From Brachybacterium avium (GTDB taxonomy: Bacteria > Actinomycetota > Actinomycetes > Actinomycetales > Dermabacteraceae), in assembly GCF_002216795.1 (NCBI RefSeq), contig NZ_CP022317.1:1-61637 (forward strand): 61,637 nucleotides of DNA, written 5' to 3'. Below, piece by piece: positions 42,875 through 52,575 of this stretch; positions within the stretch are counted from its first letter, which is position 1; the number at the start of each line of letters is the position of its first letter. Made by a program: the position numbers and the translations under genes. The notes under the pieces are model-generated. The model made no database searches, had not been told where the DNA came from, and worked only from the letters and a program-made list of their open reading frames with translations.

Positions 42875-45020
42875 AGCGCTCCCCCGGCTGCGCGAGTTGT
42901 TCATCCCGCACCACCTGCCCAACCTGATCCGAGCGATCCTCGCCCGGCCCCGACTGGTGATGTGGCTCCAGATCGCCCTGGTCGCCTACCTGATGATGTT
43001 CCTGGCGGCTCCGCCGGCGATGGCGGCGCCCCCGAACCCGCTCGAGGCCCTCGACCGCGCGGACTCCGCCGGCTACCAGATCAGCAACTACAACGTCGAG
43101 TACCTCATCGATCAGCTCTCCCTCGACGCCCCTGGTCAGAACATGACCGCATGGTTCGTGAAGTTCATCTGGGACGGCTACCGGTACGGGATCGGTGCTG
43201 CGGCACTCATCATCGATCTGGCCCTCGGCTTCGGCTGGCTCGACTACCTCACCTACCCCGTCGAGCAGACCGCGGAGGTCCTCGACAAGCTCCTCGACCA
43301 GATCCCTGCCGCCCGCGAGCTTCTGATCACCCTCGCCATCGGCTGGGGCATCACCCGCATGTGGCTCGGGCAGGCCGCACGCGGCCTCACCGACATGGTC
43401 GGAAGCATGGCCGCGTGGGGGATCAGCGCCGCCATCCTGGTCAACCCCGTCACCTGGCTCACCGGCCCCGAGGGCGTCCTGCCAAAGACCAAGGAGGCCG
43501 GCCAGCAGTTCAGCGCCCAGCTGGTCGACCCCGACGCCGCCGCGGGCGCCGCCGACCCCGCCGACGCTGCCGGATCCCTCGCGCAGCAGATCGCCACCAT
43601 CTTCGTCAGGAAGCCCCACCAGTTCGTCGCCTACGGCGGACTCTCCGACGGCGGGGGCTGCGAGCAGACCTACAACGACAACCTCACCAGCAGCGGCAAG
43701 GACCTCGCCAACGCCATGCTCAAGTGCTGGCCGGACGCCGAGAGCACCATCAAGAACCCCTCCACCGTGACGTTGCTGACCGCGGTGATCATCGCCGTCG
43801 GAGCTCTCATCCTGATCGGGATCGCCGTGCTGTGCTCGGCGGTCATCCTGTACGAGGTCGTCAACATCCTCATCGCCGGCATCCAGCTCGTCTGGGAGCT
43901 GTTCCGCGCGGTCGGACCGGGCGGCTCCTACCTCGGCCTGTTCGGGCAGGGCTGGAACGTCGTCGAGTCCATCCTCGCGATGTTGTTCGTGATCATGATC
44001 AACGCCCTCTATCTCGGGGTGGTGACGTACACGTTCAACAACTGGGAGGAGGAGATGATCACGATGTTCCTCATCGTCGACGTCATCCTCCTGGTCATGA
44101 TCGCGGTGATCCTCCGTACCAGGGCGAAGCTGCGCAAGCACTTCGAGCGGATGAAGGAGCGCACGCGGGCGAAGGGGAAGAACGCCCCGGTGCCGCAGCG
44201 GTTGCAGTCGATGGGGCGAGGAGGCTTCGCCGCGGGGGTGTCCACGGCCGCGGGCAGCAAGTTCGCGAACGTCGCCGGCCGCGCCGGATCCCGAGTGGCC
44301 CGCGGTGCTGTCGGCGTCGGCCGCCGCGCCGGCGGCATGGCCCTGGCTCCAGCCCGTGCCGCGACGCGAACGGTCTCACGGCCGGGATTCATGGGTGCAC
44401 GGCTGGGCAGCGGGATGCTCCACAAGGCCGGAATCCACGACAAGGCCAGCCACCGCAAGATCCGGGGCGTCGCGCACTCCATGGGTGAGCGGAAGTGGCG
44501 GAAGAAGGAAGCGAAGAGGGCCGAGAAGCGAGAGATGCGGCAGGAGCGCCGGGTGCGCGGCAAGCACTGGACATGGGGCGGCGGCACTCGCGATGTCGAG
44601 CAGCGTGCCGCGATGCAGGAACGGAATCTGTCCGCGGCACCCGGCAATCGTGGGAAGCGGCCCCAGCGCCGCTCTTCGGCACAGCCCGGGCCCGAGCAGG
44701 AGCCTCGTTCATCGCGACGCAGGAGTTCCGCTCCCAGCTCGCGCCAGCAGGGCTCTGCCGACGCCGCGTCGCGCCGAGCGAACCCCGGCCCGGACTCGGC
44801 CAAGCGCAGCAGCCGATCGCAGACCCCCGCCTCCCGTCCTGGCGAGCGGGCTACCCAGCAGTCCGGACGCTCGCAGCCGGGCGCCGCGAGCGGGACCGGG
44901 GCCGCCAAGGACCGCCTGAACGCCAAGATGCGCAGTCGTGCGCGATCGACGGGGCCGCGCCCGCAGACGACCCGTCGCGTCCGCCAGGCGCGGGACCGCG
45001 CTCGCTCGTCGGCTGCATGA
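42867..45020 (+). CDS. VirB6/TrbL-like channel protein
   Basis: A 717-residue polytopic membrane protein. There are hydrophobic segments near residues 32-50, 110-130, 155-175, 305-345 and 370-420, and a long C-terminal cytoplasmic tail that is very rich in Arg, Ser, Pro and Gln (from about 450). The first segment ends in APPAMAAPPN, like a signal peptide. This is the plan of VirB6-like proteins in Gram-positive systems. Low-complexity tails of this type are common there. Confidence 0.8.
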   Translation: MSEALPRLRELFIPHHLPNLIRAILARPRLVMWLQIALVAYLMMFLAAPPAMAAPPNPLEALDRADSAGYQISNYNVEYLIDQLSLDAPGQNMTAWFVKFIWDGYRYGIGAAALIIDLALGFGWLDYLTYPVEQTAEVLDKLLDQIPAARELLITLAIGWGITRMWLGQAARGLTDMVGSMAAWGISAAILVNPVTWLTGPEGVLPKTKEAGQQFSAQLVDPDAAAGAADPADAAGSLAQQIATIFVRKPHQFVAYGGLSDGGGCEQTYNDNLTSSGKDLANAMLKCWPDAESTIKNPSTVTLLTAVIIAVGALILIGIAVLCSAVILYEVVNILIAGIQLVWELFRAVGPGGSYLGLFGQGWNVVESILAMLFVIMINALYLGVVTYTFNNWEEEMITMFLIVDVILLVMIAVILRTRAKLRKHFERMKERTRAKGKNAPVPQRLQSMGRGGFAAGVSTAAGSKFANVAGRAGSRVARGAVGVGRRAGGMALAPARAATRTVSRPGFMGARLGSGMLHKAGIHDKASHRKIRGVAHSMGERKWRKKEAKRAEKREMRQERRVRGKHWTWGGGTRDVEQRAAMQERNLSAAPGNRGKRPQRRSSAQPGPEQEPRSSRRRSSAPSSRQQGSADAASRRANPGPDSAKRSSRSQTPASRPGERATQQSGRSQPGAASGTGAAKDRLNAKMRSRARSTGPRPQTTRRVRQARDRARSSAA

Positions 45021-45043
45021 CCCGCTGAGGGAGGTAGAGCACC

Positions 45044-46312
45044 ATGAAGAAGATCCTCGCGTGGGCCATCGCCGGCGCCCTCGTGGCCGGTGTCGGCATC
45101 GTCGTCGGTGTCACGGCCGTGTTCTTCCAGTTCGCGTCTATCTCCTCGAGCGACTCTGACAGCCCGAACGCCGCCTGCACGGATACATCGGCCCAGGCCC
45201 TCTCGGTGGACACGTCGGCCCTCCCGGACGTCGCGGGGTACACGCCGGAGCAGCTCTCGGTCGCGGCCCAGATCATGAAGGCCGGCGAGGACCTGGGCAT
45301 GTCTGAGCGCGCCCAGCTGATCGGTCTCATGACGGCGATGCAGGAGTCCACGCTCCAGAATCTCTCCGGTGGCGATCGTGACTCCGTCGGCGCGTTCCAG
45401 CAGCGGCCCTCGCAGGGGTGGGGCACCGTCGAGCAACTGCAAGATCCGTCCTATGCCGCGACCGCGTTCTTTCGCGGGGTCGACACCTCCAGGACCGGGC
45501 ACATCCCCGGTCTCATGGACATCGACGGCTGGGAGTCGATGAGTCTGACGCAGGCCGCCTCGGCCGTCCAGCTCCCGGCGGAGCAGTACGAGGGTGAGTA
45601 CGCCAAGCACGAGAGCGAAGCACGCAAGCTGATGTCTGAGCTCGCGGGCGTCCCCGTCGGCCAGGCCAGCGGCAGCCTCACCGACACCAGCCTCGGATGC
45701 AGCGCCCCCGTGAACGTCGCGGTCGGAGATCTCCCCACGCAGGAGCAGCTCACCCAGGACTCGGCCAACGTGGCGTGCCCGGAGGGCAGCACCGATCTCG
45801 GCGCCGCGTCCGGCGGATACCAGGGCAAGCGGATCCCCATCCGTCTGTGCTCGATCACCGGCACCGTGTGCACCGGCAGCGACTGCCGGTCCGGCGAGCT
45901 CGGCGGGAAGGCCCGCGGAGAGGTTGTCGTCAACTCTCTGGTCGCCCCCCACTTCATGAAGTGGCTCGAGGCGGTCCGCGCTGACGGCTACAACCCACAG
46001 TTCAGCTCCTCGTTCCGCAGCTGGGAGACGCAGGCATCGTTCTCTGGAGGAAACGTCGCTCGTGTCGGCTACAGCAACCATCAGATGGGCGCAGCCATAG
46101 ACATTTCAGGACTCCCTGGCGGATACAACCGGCACAACTGCTCCGGATTTGCGGCAGACGGATCATGCAAGTCCAATGACCCCTCATGGAGCTCCTATCA
46201 CAAACATGGTGTTGAGAATGGAGCGCTCTTTCACGACGAAGAATTTTGGCACCTGGAATGGGTGATCACCAGAGCCCCAGAGCGCGACGTCCCCTTCATC
46301 CCGGCTGCATGA
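45044..46312 (+). CDS. Cell-wall hydrolase: lysozyme-like plus M15 peptidase
   Basis: A 422-residue protein. There is an N-terminal membrane anchor (residues 5-32). A lytic transglycosylase-like domain follows (MTAMQESTLQNLSGGDRDSV with Glu near 107, and GAFQQRP). The C-terminal domain carries the M15 D,D-carboxypeptidase motifs SNHQMGAAIDI near 343 and EFWHLEW near 400. It would open peptidoglycan for the transfer channel. From about 46085 to the end the DNA is visibly less GC-rich and uses different codons than the first domain, which suggests domain acquisition. Confidence 0.85.
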   Translation: MKKILAWAIAGALVAGVGIVVGVTAVFFQFASISSSDSDSPNAACTDTSAQALSVDTSALPDVAGYTPEQLSVAAQIMKAGEDLGMSERAQLIGLMTAMQESTLQNLSGGDRDSVGAFQQRPSQGWGTVEQLQDPSYAATAFFRGVDTSRTGHIPGLMDIDGWESMSLTQAASAVQLPAEQYEGEYAKHESEARKLMSELAGVPVGQASGSLTDTSLGCSAPVNVAVGDLPTQEQLTQDSANVACPEGSTDLGAASGGYQGKRIPIRLCSITGTVCTGSDCRSGELGGKARGEVVVNSLVAPHFMKWLEAVRADGYNPQFSSSFRSWETQASFSGGNVARVGYSNHQMGAAIDISGLPGGYNRHNCSGFAADGSCKSNDPSWSSYHKHGVENGALFHDEEFWHLEWVITRAPERDVPFIPAA

Positions 46313-46337
46313 GCTACCCAGAAAGCGAGCCCCTGTG

Positions 46338-47210
46338 ATGCGAGTCAGCCTGAAATCCATTCTGGTCGTCGCGGCAGCTGTTCTGGGCATCCTCGCCCTG
46401 GTGGTGTTCAACCCCGAGAACCGACAGCAGCAGGAGACCTCGGAGCCCGAGGCCGCAGCACCCTCGGTGACGGCGGGATCACCCAACGAACCCGCGACCG
46501 AGCAGAACGCCCCGCTGGGGCCGGCGGAGGTCCCTGCCGAGGTCCAGGAGTTCATCGACAACTACGCCGACCCCGACGCCTCCGATGACGAGTGGAGCGA
46601 GGCCCTGGCACCGAACGTGACGCCGGCGCTGCACGCCTCGCTGCTCTCGAGCGACCGCGAGCTCGCACGAACAGCGGGGCACGAGATCCTCGACGTCAGC
46701 GATGGCCGGGTGTCGGTGGGGACGAAGACGGACGTCTCCTACACCCTCGAGTACGCCCAGCTCGAGGATGACCACGAGCACGACGGGCACGAAGCGGTGG
46801 GCCATCCGATCGTCACGGGGATCGACTTCACGGACGCGCCCGACGGCGCCGCACTGCCGCTGGGGACCGACGGCGTCGAGCAGGTCCGCGCTCCCGTCCA
46901 GGAGGCGCTCACGGCCGTTGTGGCGCAGCCTGGCGGGCAGAGCGATGAAGACCGCGAGCAGCTGATCCGTGACACCTTCACCAGCCCGGAGAAGGCCCTG
47001 AGCCTCCCTCGCAGCGTCGACGACGGCGCCGCCGTCCGGATCGGCAACGCCCACGAGCTGGTGCTCGCGGCCGAGGACGATCAGCTCGTGGTGCATGCGA
47101 CCGTGCCCTACGCGCGCGACGGCGAGAACACTCCCACTTGGACCACCGTGACGATCGAACTCACCCGGGACGACACTGGCGCCTGGACCCCCCAGGACGC
47201 CCATCTCTGA
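46338..47210 (+). CDS. Membrane-anchored protein of the transfer operon
   Basis: A 290-residue protein with an N-terminal membrane anchor (SILVVAAAVLGILALVVF), then a Glu/Pro-rich linker and a strand-rich extracytoplasmic domain with a His/Asp patch (DDHEHDGHEAVGH). No family is recognised. It is the last gene of the operon that starts at 38121; a GTG three bases before the ATG is an alternative start. Confidence 0.6.
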   Translation: MRVSLKSILVVAAAVLGILALVVFNPENRQQQETSEPEAAAPSVTAGSPNEPATEQNAPLGPAEVPAEVQEFIDNYADPDASDDEWSEALAPNVTPALHASLLSSDRELARTAGHEILDVSDGRVSVGTKTDVSYTLEYAQLEDDHEHDGHEAVGHPIVTGIDFTDAPDGAALPLGTDGVEQVRAPVQEALTAVVAQPGGQSDEDREQLIRDTFTSPEKALSLPRSVDDGAAVRIGNAHELVLAAEDDQLVVHATVPYARDGENTPTWTTVTIELTRDDTGAWTPQDAHL

Positions 47211-47337
47211 GACAGGACCCCATCAGGGCAAGTTCACGAACCCCCAGGTCAAGCGCCAGGGCAAGGTGGATCGACGGTCCGCGATCGCAGACCACGCCGT
47301 CAGCTGACGAGGGCTGTGGGCAGCGCCTGAGCCGGGA

Positions 47338-47586
47338 TCAGGCCTCCTCGAGCGGCCCGTGCAGCGTGTACCGGGTGATGGTCGCGGACCCGGAGTCGTC
47401 CTCATCGAGCCACCACGTTGTGCCTGCTGCTCCGCCGCTCTCGCGCACGGACTGCGGCTCCCCACGCCGTTCCCGGTAGACCTCCAGGGCATCTTCGTAG
47501 GTCGGGCACACCTTGTAGAGGTCGACCGCCGCATCAGGGGTCCCGAGGTTGCGGACCTCGAGGAGGGCGTAGACGTTGTGATCCAT
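47338..47586 (-). CDS. Hypothetical protein
   Basis: An 82-residue acidic protein (MDHNVYALLEVRNLGTPDAA...), convergent with the transfer operon. No family is recognised. Its compact alpha/beta look (VYALLEVRNLG, EDALEVYRERRG) suggests a real gene. Confidence 0.5.
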   Translation of the reverse strand: MDHNVYALLEVRNLGTPDAAVDLYKVCPTYEDALEVYRERRGEPQSVRESGGAAGTTWWLDEDDSGSATITRYTLHGPLEEA

Positions 47587-47769
47587 GGCCGCATCGTACG
47601 GCTGGCGATATCAGGGGTGCCGATCGCTCTGCTCGACGGGTTCTGGAGGGCCCGGAGAGAGGGGGGCAAGTGCTGGGGGAGAGTCTCTGGAGTGCGGGAG
47701 CGATGCTAGTCCAGCGATCCAGAACCTCTACGAGAACCATGTATCGCTGAGCCTAGCATGCGCGACCAA

Positions 47770-47910
47770 ACGAGGTCCCGAACCTACGAACCTCCGAGGG
47801 TCCGAAGCCACGGGCCTGGGAACCTCCGAGGTCCCGAACCCACGAGGGTCCGAAGTTCCGGGGAGACGAGGTGACGAGCTCACGAAGCCGCGAGTCTCCG
47901 ACTCTCCGAG
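47770..47910. repeat. ACGAG/CCGAGG repeat array
   Basis: About 14 imperfect units such as GAACCTACGAACCTCCGAGG and CGAAGTTCCGGGGAGACGAGG. They are more diverged than the other arrays. No gene is supported between 47587 and 48031 on the plus strand. Confidence 0.65.
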
Positions 47911-47966
47911 ATGAGGAGTGCACACCGGCGCAGGCCGACGAGCCGACACGGAACTTCTCCGCGGCG

Positions 47967-47995
47967 GTCACAACGACCCCCACCTGACGCGGTAA
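47967..47995 (+). promoter_or_regulatory. Class A promoter of the translocase operon
   Basis: GTCACA (47967-47972), 17 bases, CGGTAA (47990-47995), flanked by GGTCAC and GTGACC. GGAGG and ATG follow at 48020-48034. Confidence 0.7.
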
Positions 47996-48031
47996 GAGAG
48001 TGACCCTCGTTCCAGACCTGGAGGACCTCTC

Positions 48032-50112
48032 ATGACGCAAGCACCGGCGATCGATCGGAGACGAGCCGGCCGATCGAGCTCCCCTCTGCCCTTGGGCACT
48101 CTCGGGCCGGCGCGACCCTCATCGCCGGCGGCACCCTGATGATGAACGACGTCCCCTTGGTCGGCGCCGTCGCGTGCGTCGCCCCGCCGCTCGCCGTCGT
48201 GGGGTTCGCTCAATGGCGAGGCGCCAAGCGAAGGCAGCTCCGCAGTGATCTCGTCGAGGGCCTCGTCCCGCTCATGGGGATCGGGGTGGAGGTCCGCTGC
48301 TCGCGCTGGGCCAAGCGCGAGTACATCCATCCCCGCCCGGGACGGATCGAGGTCCGCTACGCCGCCGCCTCCCGCGACTGGGACCCGAAGTGGATGCAGC
48401 AGCTGACGGCAACTGTGGAGGCGCGCGTGGGCGTCGACTACAAGGTCGAGAAGCACCAGAGCGCCCGCAAACGCGTGTACCTGATCCCTGATATCAGTGA
48501 GGAGGAGATCACGGATGACTCGCCGCGTGCCGCTCTCGCCTACAAGGCAGATGTGGTGATCCGCGAGCTGCTCGGCAAGGAATCCAGCGCCACCTATTCG
48601 TGGGGAGAGGACGACTCCCTGAGTAGCATTCAGGTCGAATTCCCCAACGAGATCGCCGTCAAGCTCGTCAGCCGCATGAAGCGCCAGAGCGTTGAACGCG
48701 TCGTCACCGGCACCCTTCCCGGCCGCTGGCGCTCCTCCTGGGATATCGAGAATTCGACAGCGAACTTCCGGCTCCGCACGGAATTCCCCGCCGCCGTTCC
48801 CCACCCCAAAATCAACGTCACCGACGAGAATCGGTATCTCATCCCCAGCGCCGTCACCGAGGACGGCGACACCGTGTTCTGGGACCTACGCTCCACGGAC
48901 CCGCACGGTCTGACCACCGGACGAACGGGAACCGGCAAGACCGTCGTGCTCCTCGGGACCTGCATGGAGTTCGCCGGCCGCAACTGGGCGGTCTGGGTCG
49001 CGGACCCGAAGCGCGTCGAGTTCCTCGGGATCCGGAAGTGGCCCAACGTCCAGGTCGTCGCCACCACCGTCGAGGACCAGATCGCGATGATCTGGGACGC
49101 CTTCGAGCTCATGGAACACCGCTACCGCCTGATCGAAACGGCCGGCGCCGACGAGGACGACTTCGAGCCCCTGCTCGTGCTGGCCGACGAGTACACCGAG
49201 TTCCGCAGCGCCGTGAACGCCTGGTGGTCCGAGAACAAGCACAAGGGCGCCCCCAGCAAGTGCCCCATCTTCAACGCCGTCGGCTCGCTCGCACGACTCG
49301 CCCGCAAGGCCCGCATCCACCTGCGATTCGGGATGCAGCGCCCGGACGCGGAGCTGCTCTCCGGCGAGGTCCGCGACAACCTCGGCGACCGCCACTCGCT
49401 GGGCCGCCTCTCCCCGCAGGGCGCACAGATGATGTGGGAGGCCGCCTACATCGGCACGAGCGTCCCTCGGAAGATCCCCGGCCGCGGAACCGCCACCGGC
49501 CCCGACGGACAGCCGGCCGAAGCGCAGGCGTACTGGACGCCGGACCCCCGCAAGGTCGCCCGGTCCCGCAAGGCCGGCGACATCGAGATCCTCGAGGGCC
49601 TGTACCCGACCTCGACCACCCACAAGCGGTTCACCTACGAGATCGAGGACGAGGACTCGCCGACCTGGCTCGACGACAACGACAAGCCGACGCTGTACAC
49701 CCCGTGGGCTGCCATCACCCAGGCACGTCGCGTGCCGAGCCCGGACGCTGACCAGCACCTCACCCTCGACGAGCTCCTGGACGACCTGAGCAGCGCTCGC
49801 GAAGCGGCAGCCGGCGAGACCTCCGCCCCGGCCCCGGAGCCGCGCGAGGACCGCCATCTCCAGCTCGTGCGCGAGGACGAGGAACCCGACGACTACGGCC
49901 TCGTTCAGACCGTCTGCGCCGACCGACTGCGACCGGGAGACCTGATCGACGTCGACGGCGACTGGGTCGTGGTCGAAGAGGCCGTCGCCGACCCTGACGA
50001 GGAGGGCATGATCTCGATCGCCTGGCGCTCCGATGATGACGACGCCGGCGAGCTGGCGCTGACCGCTGACGACATGCTGGAGGTGCGACGGATGACCGAG
50101 GAGAGCGACTGA
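48032..50112 (+). pseudogene. FtsK/TcpA-like DNA translocase, early frameshift
   Basis: An ATPase of about 690 codons. The main frame shows a membrane region (AGATLIAGGTL, GAVACVAPPLAVVGF), Walker A GRTGTGKTV near residue 298 and Walker B LLVLADEYTE near 383, as in FtsK/SpoIIIE-type coupling proteins. In the main frame the first start is ATG 48139, inside the membrane segment. The good start is ATG 48032 with GGAGG upstream, in another frame. One extra C at 48044-48045 would join them. If the frameshift is an error, this is an intact DNA pump that moves DNA to the transfer channel, like TcpA or TraB. Confidence 0.8.
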
Positions 50113-50162
50113 CCTGACACAGCCCGCCGCCCGCCTTCCCCTCGACCGACCCCGGAGACACC

Positions 50163-50765
50163 ATGAACTTCCCTCAGCACCCCGCTCTCGATCCCGGCCT
50201 GCCCCTCGTCTTCGTCGACACGGAGACGACCATGCTGGAGCCGACCCCGAAGCCCTGGGAGATCGCGCTCATCAAGCATGCCCCCGGGCAGCTCGAGGAT
50301 CGGTTCCACATCATGCTGCGCGACCCCGACCTGTCCGATGCGTCGCCCGACTCCCTGCGCGTCAACCGCTTCTACGAGAGGCACCCCCGTTGGACCGGAT
50401 CCGCTGCGCCGTCGGACATCGCCGCCCTGCACCCGAGCCACGACGCCGCGCAGGCGGTCGAGATCTTCACCGCCGGCACCGTCTTGGTCGGATCCAATCC
50501 CGACTTCGACGCCCGGGCCCTGGAGTGGCTGCTCCGCCAGCACGGGCTGCGGCCGCGCTGGCACCACCACACCATCAACCTGGTCACGTGGACCTACGCG
50601 CACCTCCTCGCACGGGGGGAATCGGTGAAGATCCCGACCTCCTCCTACGATCTCTCCCGCCGCGTGCACGTCGATCCTCCGGCAGCTGAGGAGGCCCACA
50701 CCGCCATGGGCGATGCCCTCTGGACCGTGCGCTGGTGGGAGAACTTGACGGAGGCCCAGCGATGA
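50163..50765 (+). CDS. DnaQ-like 3'-5' exonuclease
   Basis: A 200-residue DEDDh-type exonuclease: FVDTETT near residue 18 (ExoI), VGSNPDFDARALEWLL (ExoII) and HTAMGDALWT (ExoIII). It may trim DNA during transfer or replication. It overlaps the secreted HNH gene by four bases and follows the translocase by 50 bases. Confidence 0.85.
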   Translation: MNFPQHPALDPGLPLVFVDTETTMLEPTPKPWEIALIKHAPGQLEDRFHIMLRDPDLSDASPDSLRVNRFYERHPRWTGSAAPSDIAALHPSHDAAQAVEIFTAGTVLVGSNPDFDARALEWLLRQHGLRPRWHHHTINLVTWTYAHLLARGESVKIPTSSYDLSRRVHVDPPAAEEAHTAMGDALWTVRWWENLTEAQR

Positions 50766-51478
50766 GCCGGCGCGGCGTAGGCGCACTCGGCGGCCTCGTG
50801 GTTCTAGCTCTCGCGGGCGTCGCCTATGTGGCGCCCCCGGTGGAGGAGATCCTCCCGGACATCGCGCCCTCGAGCGGCAGCTCCCCGGCCTCGGCAGCCC
50901 AGGACGAGGACGTGGACGCAGACGCTCTCGCAGGCGCCTCGAGCCGCCTAGATGCGCTCACGATCGCCGAGCTCGGCCACGGGGACGACTACGAGCGGGA
51001 CCTGTTCGGACAGCGCTGGGCAGACATCGACCGCAACGGCTGCGATCAACGAAACGACGCTCTGCGCGCCGGCGCCGCCGAGGTCACGACCAAGCCGGGG
51101 ACCCACGGCTGCGTGGTGCTCGAGGCGACGATCGAGGACCCCTACACGGGCACCACGATCGACTTCGTCAAGGGCGAGAACACCGTAGATATCGACCATG
51201 TCGTGCCGCTCTCGCGTGCATGGCAGCAGGGAGCCTCCAGCTGGCCCGAGGAGCGCCGTGAGGAGTTCGCCAACACCTCGGGCAACCTCCTGGCGGTCGA
51301 CGCCTCCGCGAACCGGTCCAAGGGCGATCGAGGCCCGGAGGAGTGGATGCCTGATGCCGGCCGCTGCGGCTACGTCATCCAGTGGATCGACGTGAAGACC
51401 GAGTTCGAGCTCAGCGTCTCCGCGGAGGAGAAGTCCGCCCTCGAGGACGAGCTCGACGAGTGTGAAGGGAGCCTGTGA
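50762..51478 (+). CDS. Exported HNH nuclease-like protein (DUF1524/GmrSD-C type)
   Basis: A 238-residue protein with a signal-anchor (VGALGGLVVLALAGVAYV) and a C-terminal domain of the HNH type: CDQRND, the DIDHVVPLS core near 149 and NLLAVDASANRSKGD. Related proteins are secreted by many actinobacteria. In a transfer operon it could process DNA outside the cell or be an entry-exclusion or competition factor, which is inference. Confidence 0.82.
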   Translation: MSRRGVGALGGLVVLALAGVAYVAPPVEEILPDIAPSSGSSPASAAQDEDVDADALAGASSRLDALTIAELGHGDDYERDLFGQRWADIDRNGCDQRNDALRAGAAEVTTKPGTHGCVVLEATIEDPYTGTTIDFVKGENTVDIDHVVPLSRAWQQGASSWPEERREEFANTSGNLLAVDASANRSKGDRGPEEWMPDAGRCGYVIQWIDVKTEFELSVSAEEKSALEDELDECEGSL

Positions 51479-51747
51479 TGGACAAGGACTGGGAGTTCGT
51501 GATCCTCGTGTTCGGCGGCCTGGTGGCCGCGGTGTTCCTGCTGCCGACGCTTCTGCCCGAGCTCGTCGCCAGCGCGATCGCCAAGCTGCTCAGCTGGCAG
51601 GTCGTGGTCCCATCAGCCGAGGCGCTGGTGTCGATCCCCACCACCGGGGTCGGATTCGACCTTCCTCGCCTGCTGGTGGGGGCCGGGGTGCTGCTACTGG
51701 CAGCGTGTGCGGGGCGTGTCGCTATGACGCGCCGTGCTCAGGACTGA
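51478..51747 (+). CDS. Small membrane protein
   Basis: An 89-residue protein with two membrane segments (VILVFGGLVAAVFLLPTLL, LLVGAGVLLLAACAGRVA). It overlaps the HNH gene stop by one base. It ends the translocase operon and its last codons overlap the convergent multi-HTH gene. Function is unknown. Confidence 0.65.
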   Translation: MDKDWEFVILVFGGLVAAVFLLPTLLPELVASAIAKLLSWQVVVPSAEALVSIPTTGVGFDLPRLLVGAGVLLLAACAGRVAMTRRAQD

Positions 51748-52547
51748 CGCTGCGCGCTGGGCCGGCTGTCCCTCCACGCACGCACCTGCTGGCGGTCCCA
51801 GAGACGGGAGCGGCCGATCTTCCGCACCGACTCAGGAAAGTCCTTCGAGAAGTCGGTGTCGCGTCGCTGGTAGCGCGTGACGGTGTCGAGTTTGACGCCG
51901 AGCTCGGCGGCGACGCCGGCCCGGGTCAGCAGTCCCTCAACCTCGAGGGTGTCTCCCGCGGCCGCCTCGGCCACGGTCGACCGCATCCGCTGGCGCTTGT
52001 CCTGCCACGAGCGGATCTGCTGGAGACTGAACAGAGGGCGCGGCCCGGTGTACTTGACCGGCTTGGGGAAGTCCGCGTGACGACCGAGGTAGGTCCTCAT
52101 CGACCCGTAGCTGAGCTCGAGCTCGTCGGCGGCCTCTTGGAGGGAGACGAGCCGGTCGGAGGGGTCGACCGGTGCGCCCTCCTCGTACCGCCGGACGGCC
52201 TCGGCATCGTACACGTAGGAGTTCGCGCACATGCCGCAGCGCGCGACCGGGCTCGGGAAGTCGGCGTGCTTCGAGTGCTTCCAGAGCGTCGTCGCGGTGA
52301 CGTCGAGATCGTCGGCGAGCACCGAGAGCGGCTGCACGGTGCGCGTCGTTCCGTTGGCCGTCGCCGACCCGTCGCCGGTCTCTTCCCAGCGCTGCACGGC
52401 GCCCAAGTCGTAGAGGAGACCGCTGCCGCACTTGCCGCAGCGCACCGCGGGCGCGGGGAACCCGTCGCGCTCGGCGTGCTTGCGCAGCGTGCGCACGGTG
52501 ATGCCGACACGCTCAGCGATGGTGGCTAGGGGCTGGGGCTGATCCAA
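51738..52547 (-). CDS. Four-module HTH protein with two CxxC knuckles
   Basis: A 269-residue protein with four similar DNA-binding modules. The HTH cores are IAERVGITVRTLRKH, LADDLDVTATTLWKH, AADELELSYGSMRTY and VAAELGVKLDTVTRY, each followed by a wing with FPxP. The first two modules contain CGKC and CGMC, possible zinc knuckles. The frame is open to 52598, but it would run through the hairpin at 52576-52630. TTG 52547 with ACGAGGAG upstream is taken as start. It probably binds a repeated or long DNA site. Confidence 0.7.
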   Translation of the reverse strand: MDQPQPLATIAERVGITVRTLRKHAERDGFPAPAVRCGKCGSGLLYDLGAVQRWEETGDGSATANGTTRTVQPLSVLADDLDVTATTLWKHSKHADFPSPVARCGMCANSYVYDAEAVRRYEEGAPVDPSDRLVSLQEAADELELSYGSMRTYLGRHADFPKPVKYTGPRPLFSLQQIRSWQDKRQRMRSTVAEAAAGDTLEVEGLLTRAGVAAELGVKLDTVTRYQRRDTDFSKDFPESVRKIGRSRLWDRQQVRAWRDSRPSAQRQS

Positions 52548-52575
52548 GGGGGTTCTCCTCGTGGGGCACGAGAAA

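Noticed and set aside
44009..46081. A 690-codon minus-strand frame opposite the VirB6-like and hydrolase genes
   Set aside because: Shadow frame, Arg/Gly/Leu-rich, spanning two real genes and their gap.
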